Assembly (NCBI GenBank): GCA_964603655.1
Contig: CAZRVZ010000103.1
Coordinates: forward strand, 1 to 26,293
DNA from: JACPWY01 sp964603655
GTDB lineage: Bacteria > Bdellovibrionota > FAC87 > UBA2466
Direction: 5' to 3'
Length of the DNA stretch: 26,293 nucleotides
The stretch's first letter is position 1; the number at the start of each line of letters is the position of its first letter. Shown piece by piece: positions 23,706 to 26,293 of the stretch. The position numbers and the translations under genes are program-made. The notes under the pieces were generated by a model. It was given only the letters and a program-made list of their open reading frames with translations. It made no database searches and was not told the origin of the DNA.

Positions 23706-23742
23706 CTTTCGCGAAAGTATGGGGAAGTTACCGAAAAGTCAA
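23706..23742 (-). promoter_or_regulatory. rpsT promoter overlapping a 12-bp palindrome
   Basis: On the - strand TTGACT (23742-23737), 17 bp, TACTTT (23719-23714). CTTTCGCGAAAG (23706-23717) is a perfect palindrome covering the -10 and start region, so a dimeric regulator could act here. The leader is about 40 nt. Confidence 0.45.
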
Positions 23743-23972
23743 AGAAAACTGGCCTAATCAGGCGTCAGTTCAGATGGCCTGTGCCCAGTCGGTATACAGT
23801 CCATCATTCGCCTTCACAATTCAGCAACTTACGATTCAGGGCGCAGATTTCCGGGCCTGGGCGCACGCACCAACGACAGCAAGTTACGAGTCTGTGCGGC
23901 GGGCGGCGGCGTCGCTTTAAGCCTAAATCGTTGGCCTGGTGCTTGCACCACCTAATCCACAAGGAGCACTCT
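23743..23972. other. Upstream region of the 23973 gene
   Basis: No gene is supported here, although the downstream frame is open through it. Besides the sigma-54-like element there is a weaker sigma-70-like pair, TTCAGA then TATACA 18 bp later (about 23768-23797). Two or more promoters are possible. Confidence 0.35.
23931..23947 (+). promoter_or_regulatory. Sigma-54-type -24/-12 promoter
   Basis: TTGGCCTGGTGCTTGCA matches YTGGCACGNNNNTTGCW with two changes and has exact GG-N10-GC spacing. The start would be near 23958, just before AAGGAG (23961-23966) and the GTG at 23973. TGGTGC-TT-GCACCA within it is also a palindrome. Confidence 0.5.
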
Positions 23973-25073
23973 GTGCGGCTAGGCCTACTGGACTCTTCAA
24001 CCTGGATACGTATTTCATTATCCTTGGCGCTCACAGCCGGACCGGTTGGGTTGGCGGAAAGCACGGAGACGGCTTCCGAGGCGCCCACTACGCCCACCTT
24101 CACGACTCCTCAGATGCCCGAGGCGCCCAAACCCACACAGCCGGAAGATAGAAAGAATGGTTCGGGTTCGGCCCAGGCAGCGGCGATAGCCGGCGCCGCC
24201 ATGGCAAGCGCGATGTGCGCGATGCTCATGAGACAGGCCATGAACGAAAAGGATTCCGAAAAACGCTTGATGCTGATGATGATGGCAAATCAGCAATGCA
24301 TGCAGGCAGCACAAAGCGCCCAGGCCGCAAAAGAAAATGGAAATTCAAAAGAAAAGCTGAGTCAAAGTGACTCGAGTAAAGCGCCGCAGTTGCCGGCGAG
24401 CCAAGCGCTCAAGGCGCCCGAAAAGCCGAAGGAATCGGACCTGCTAAAGGACCTTCAAAAGAATACGCCGGACAACAGCGGACTGGATCCGGGAATAGAC
24501 ATCGCTAGCAATAGCAAGCTGCCCGATACAAAACTCCCGGGTTCACCTAATAAATCCGGCCCTCCTCAACCCCAGTCTTTTGCAGTCGAATCGATCTCAA
24601 GCCTCAGTCCGATTCCTAACGCAAACCTGACGGTTCAGGAGGATGCCAAAAATGGAGCTGCGACACAAAATGGATTCCTTCCAGCAACTGCCATCAGTGC
24701 AAGCGCCGCTAAATCGCTCGGCCCCGACGATATCAAGGCCCTCATCGAATCTCGGTCCGAATCTGGGTCCGCAAACCGAAAGAGGGCAAGCGGGCTGGAT
24801 GGTGCGGGTGGGGACGTTTCCGCGACCAGTTCCTCGTCCGGTACCACCGGTGAGTCTAAAGATTTCGATTCCATGATGGCCTCCCTCATGGGCGGTGGCC
24901 AATTGCCGGGAGAACCGGGCGGCGCTGCCCAGGATGTTCTGGCCTTTGAAGGTAATGCAAGCCGCGAGAATATTTTTCATTACGCCAGCTTTCGATACCA
25001 GCGAGCGGCGAAAAGCGAGCAGCGAATCGCGAAAACTCGGCCGAGAACCCTCGCAAGCCAAGTGATTCGTTAA
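23973..25073 (+). CDS. Secreted low-complexity protein of unknown function
   Basis: I chose GTG 23973 because AAGGAG lies 6 nt upstream and the N-terminus becomes a signal peptide (hydrophobic about 12-28, GPVGLAES). Starting 64 codons earlier would bury it. The 366-aa product has a Pro/Thr-rich section, then a striking Ala/Met-rich helical segment (AAIAGAAMASAMCAMLMRQAMN, MLMMMANQQCMQAAQ). Long Ser/Lys/Pro-rich disordered stretches follow, then a Gly-rich part and a basic C-terminus. No family is recognised. It is likely an exported, mostly disordered protein. Its stop shares TTAA (25070-25073) with the convergent gene. Confidence 0.65.
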   Translation: MRLGLLDSSTWIRISLSLALTAGPVGLAESTETASEAPTTPTFTTPQMPEAPKPTQPEDRKNGSGSAQAAAIAGAAMASAMCAMLMRQAMNEKDSEKRLMLMMMANQQCMQAAQSAQAAKENGNSKEKLSQSDSSKAPQLPASQALKAPEKPKESDLLKDLQKNTPDNSGLDPGIDIASNSKLPDTKLPGSPNKSGPPQPQSFAVESISSLSPIPNANLTVQEDAKNGAATQNGFLPATAISASAAKSLGPDDIKALIESRSESGSANRKRASGLDGAGGDVSATSSSSGTTGESKDFDSMMASLMGGGQLPGEPGGAAQDVLAFEGNASRENIFHYASFRYQRAAKSEQRIAKTRPRTLASQVIR

Positions 25074-25681
25074 GGGCTAGCCCTGAATTCCAAATTGCCA
25101 TCGTCGCCTTTTGGCTGGCCGACGGAGTCATCGATAGGAGCCGTGGAGCGCCGGATATTTCCGCTGAAATCGCGCCAACTCACCCCAACGGTATTTTTTC
25201 CAACAGCCAGCTGCAAAGCCTCGCTCACGAACACCCGATCGCGATTTAATACAAATACCGGGGCCACTATTTTAGACTCCTCAAGCGTTACCGAAACTGC
25301 GGGATCTCGTCCAGTCTTGTCGTGACTCTGATATCGGCGTGCTGGCAGCACCTCACCGCAAAACCTTCCGCGCACCTTCACCGATTTATGATGTTCGTGA
25401 GTGCGAATCAATCTGGGTACCGAGACCGCCTCATCGATGCACCCCATGTCGAGAATCATGTCGGCTGCCGTGCTTTTTTTCATCATCACCGAAGAGGGGG
25501 CTCGATTATCCCCCATTTGAACACCCACCCAACGATCCATTCCAAACACCAAGGCAAGAAACAGCACAAAAACGAGAACCGAAAGATCCCAAATACGGTC
25601 CTGCTCCATCGCGACTGTCTGGGTTTGCACGTCCAGAGGTCGAATCGGCGCGTGTGTTTTTCTTGAAGTAACAATGCGCAT
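25070..25681 (-). CDS. Single-span membrane protein with periplasmic beta domain
   Basis: The ATG at 25681 has AAGGA 3-4 nt upstream and begins MRIVTSRKTHAPIR; earlier in-frame ATGs lack such a site. The 203-aa product has one membrane segment (about 33-50, SVLVFVLFLALVFGM) and a C-terminal domain rich in beta strands (VSVTLEESKIVAPVFVLN, LAVGKNTVGVSWRD) that resembles Ig- or PEGA-like folds. No firm family. A cytoplasmic N-terminus of about 30 basic residues is predicted. It converges on the secreted low-complexity gene. Confidence 0.6.
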   Translation of the reverse strand: MRIVTSRKTHAPIRPLDVQTQTVAMEQDRIWDLSVLVFVLFLALVFGMDRWVGVQMGDNRAPSSVMMKKSTAADMILDMGCIDEAVSVPRLIRTHEHHKSVKVRGRFCGEVLPARRYQSHDKTGRDPAVSVTLEESKIVAPVFVLNRDRVFVSEALQLAVGKNTVGVSWRDFSGNIRRSTAPIDDSVGQPKGDDGNLEFRASP

Positions 25682-25780
25682 ACGTCCTTGCATCATACGG
25701 CAAATAAAAGGGACGGGACCAAAGCGTGGAGAAATCTCCACTATTGGGTGTGTCCTAGAATTGGCTGGGTGCTCACGAAG

Positions 25781-25809
25781 TTGAAATGCTCCCAAAACGC
25801 TGATAATTC
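25781..25809 (+). promoter_or_regulatory. Probable promoter of tRNA-Leu
   Basis: TTGAAA (25781-25786) is followed by GATAAT (25802-25807) at 15 bp or TAATTC (25804-25809) at 17 bp. The expected start is about 15 nt before the mature tRNA. Confidence 0.4.
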
Positions 25810-25829
25810 AGGAGTTCGTCACTCGCGGT

Positions 25830-25913
25830 GCCTGGATGGCGGAATTGGTAGACGCGCTGGACTCAAAATCCAGTTCTCGCAAGGGAGTGAGAGTTCGATT
25901 CTCTCTCCAGGCA
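25830..25913 (+). tRNA. tRNA-Leu (anticodon CAA)
   Basis: The acceptor stem GCCTGGA (25830-25836) pairs with TCCAGGC (25906-25912), with A as discriminator. The anticodon stem CTGGA/TCCAG encloses the loop CTCAAAA with anticodon CAA at 25864-25866. The T-arm GAGAG-TTCGATT-CTCTC and a long variable arm typical of Leu isoacceptors are present. CCA is not encoded. It reads UUG codons. Confidence 0.96.
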
Positions 25914-25954
25914 GTTGAAATCATTGAGTAATATTACTTAACGCGATCGCTCTC

Positions 25955-25997
25955 TGGTAGACAGAATTTGTGCCGATTGGTAGACATGTATACCAAT
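25955..25997. repeat. 22-bp palindrome plus a third half-site
   Basis: 25976-25997 is an inverted repeat, ATTGGTAGACA followed by TGTATACCAAT, with one asymmetric position pair. The half-site TGGTAGACA also occurs at 25955-25963, 23 bp upstream of its copy at 25978-25986. This layout suits a dimeric transcription factor. The site lies just upstream of the sigma-28-like promoter. Confidence 0.6.
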
Positions 25998-26002
25998 AGG
26001 CT

Positions 26003-26029
26003 CAAAAAGACGGTCACAATTGCCGATAA
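26003..26029 (+). promoter_or_regulatory. Sigma-28 (FliA)-type promoter
   Basis: GCCGATAA at 26022-26029 is a perfect flagellar sigma-28 -10 box. CAAAAAGA (26003-26010), 11 nt upstream, is a partial match to TAAAGTTT. The spacing equals the consensus. Confidence 0.5.
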
Positions 26030-26049
26030 CTCATAGCGAGGAGTCGGAC

Positions 26050-26181
26050 ATGATCGAATATTTTGCGAAGGCGCCCAATCCCAAAGAGGGGCGTAGAACT
26101 TTTTCCATTCTCAAGCGGACGGACAGAAAAAAATCTGAACGAGTGGAGATAGATCCTATATTCCGCGCTTCGCGCGTATAG
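26050..26181 (+). CDS. Small 43-aa basic protein of unknown function
   Basis: The ATG at 26050 has GAGGAG (26038-26043) at ideal distance. The product begins MIEYFAKAPNPKEGRRTF and ends PIFRASRV; about a quarter of its residues are Lys or Arg, with no signal peptide or membrane segment. It starts 20 nt after a sigma-28-like promoter, and its stop lies in the right arm of a terminator hairpin, so it looks like a self-contained unit. I do not recognise it. A fragment of a former larger gene is the alternative. Confidence 0.5.
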   Translation: MIEYFAKAPNPKEGRRTFSILKRTDRKKSERVEIDPIFRASRV

Positions 26182-26186
26182 TTTTT
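26156..26186 (+). terminator. Rho-independent terminator overlapping the small ORF's stop
   Basis: CTATA (26156-26160) pairs with TATAG (26177-26181), and inner CGCG (26164-26167) pairs with CGCG (26171-26174). TTTTT follows at 26182-26186. Confidence 0.65.
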
Positions 26187-26293
26187 CTTGATTTTCCTAC
26201 CGACGCGTCATGTTGTATTAAGTTCGCGTAATTTAATCCGAAAGTGATGATCTCTTCAACCAGCGCTTCGAGCTGCCTTCGATTGGAAATCCA
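26156..26293 (-). CDS. Possible 3' fragment of a gene cut by the window edge
   Basis: The - strand is open from the right edge to a TAG at 26158-26156 (45 codons, no start in the window). The predicted peptide includes RRQLEALVEEIITFGLNYA, a plausible amphipathic helix, while the other two frames close sooner. It converges on the 43-aa ORF. I cannot assign it. Confidence 0.35.
   Translation of the reverse strand, partial: WISNRRQLEALVEEIITFGLNYANLIQHDASVGKSRKTIRAKRGI

Noticed and set aside
23781..23972. N-terminal extension of the secreted low-complexity protein
   Set aside because: The extension has no ribosome-binding site, covers promoter motifs and would place the signal peptide internally.
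25830..26000. Integration (att) site at tRNA-Leu
   Set aside because: No duplicated tRNA 3' end and no integrase gene are visible in the window.

Overview
The window is a stretch of bacterial chromosome, probably from a Gram-negative predatory-type lineage such as Bdellovibrionota or the former Deltaproteobacteria. The evidence is indirect: a short flagellin (275 aa), outer-membrane efflux parts, many secreted lipoproteins, RF2 with a programmed frameshift, a Nuo complex I cluster, and both sigma-54-like and sigma-28-like promoter motifs. Base composition looks mid-GC throughout. I see no insertion sequence, phage gene or CRISPR array. The lineage call is inference.

Region 1 (148-9839, + strand). 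A secreted thermolysin-like metallopeptidase is followed by a palindrome and an extended -10 promoter. Next comes a four-gene efflux cluster: a MacB/FtsX-type permease, a lipoprotein HlyD/MacA-type adaptor, a TolC-type outer-membrane channel, and a MacB/LolD-type ATPase carrying about 300 residues of HEAT-like repeats. Two small ORFs follow. One encodes a secreted helical protein with the TolC-contact motif usually found at the tip of adaptor hairpins. A secreted protein of unknown function with a possibly leaderless mRNA closes the region.

Region 2 (9863-12536, - strand). This is a probable metal-uptake operon: lipoprotein, outer-membrane beta-barrel protein, then a ZnuA-like substrate-binding protein. 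No permease or ATPase for it lies nearby.

Region 3 (12917-18429). A small lipoprotein gene converges on surE. prfB and surE overlap by 4 nt, and prfB keeps the classical in-frame TGA and +1 frameshift site. A Gly/Cys-rich secreted protein lies behind a good sigma-54-type promoter. A response regulator, birA and coaX form a tightly overlapping operon; the promoter in front of it carries a tandem 12-bp palindromic repeat and, further upstream, a 15-bp inverted repeat.

Region 4 (18834-23666). Flagellin, an unlisted 28-codon Lys-rich histone-tail-like ORF, then nuoB-nuoC-nuoD-nuoI coupled by ATGA overlaps, a rhodanese gene, and divergent rpsT (ribosomal protein S20).

Region 5 (23973-26293). A secreted low-complexity protein behind a sigma-54-type promoter converges on a membrane-anchored protein, and their stop codons share a TTAA. 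tRNA-Leu(CAA) follows. After it comes a compact small-gene unit: a 22-bp palindrome, a perfect sigma-28 -10 box, a strong Shine-Dalgarno sequence, a 43-aa ORF, and a terminator overlapping the stop. A partial - strand ORF runs off the right edge.

The observations most worth following are the HEAT-fused efflux ATPase with the stand-alone hairpin protein, the 28-aa basic peptide, the sigma-28 small-gene unit, and the recurrence of sigma-54-like elements in front of secreted proteins of unknown function.
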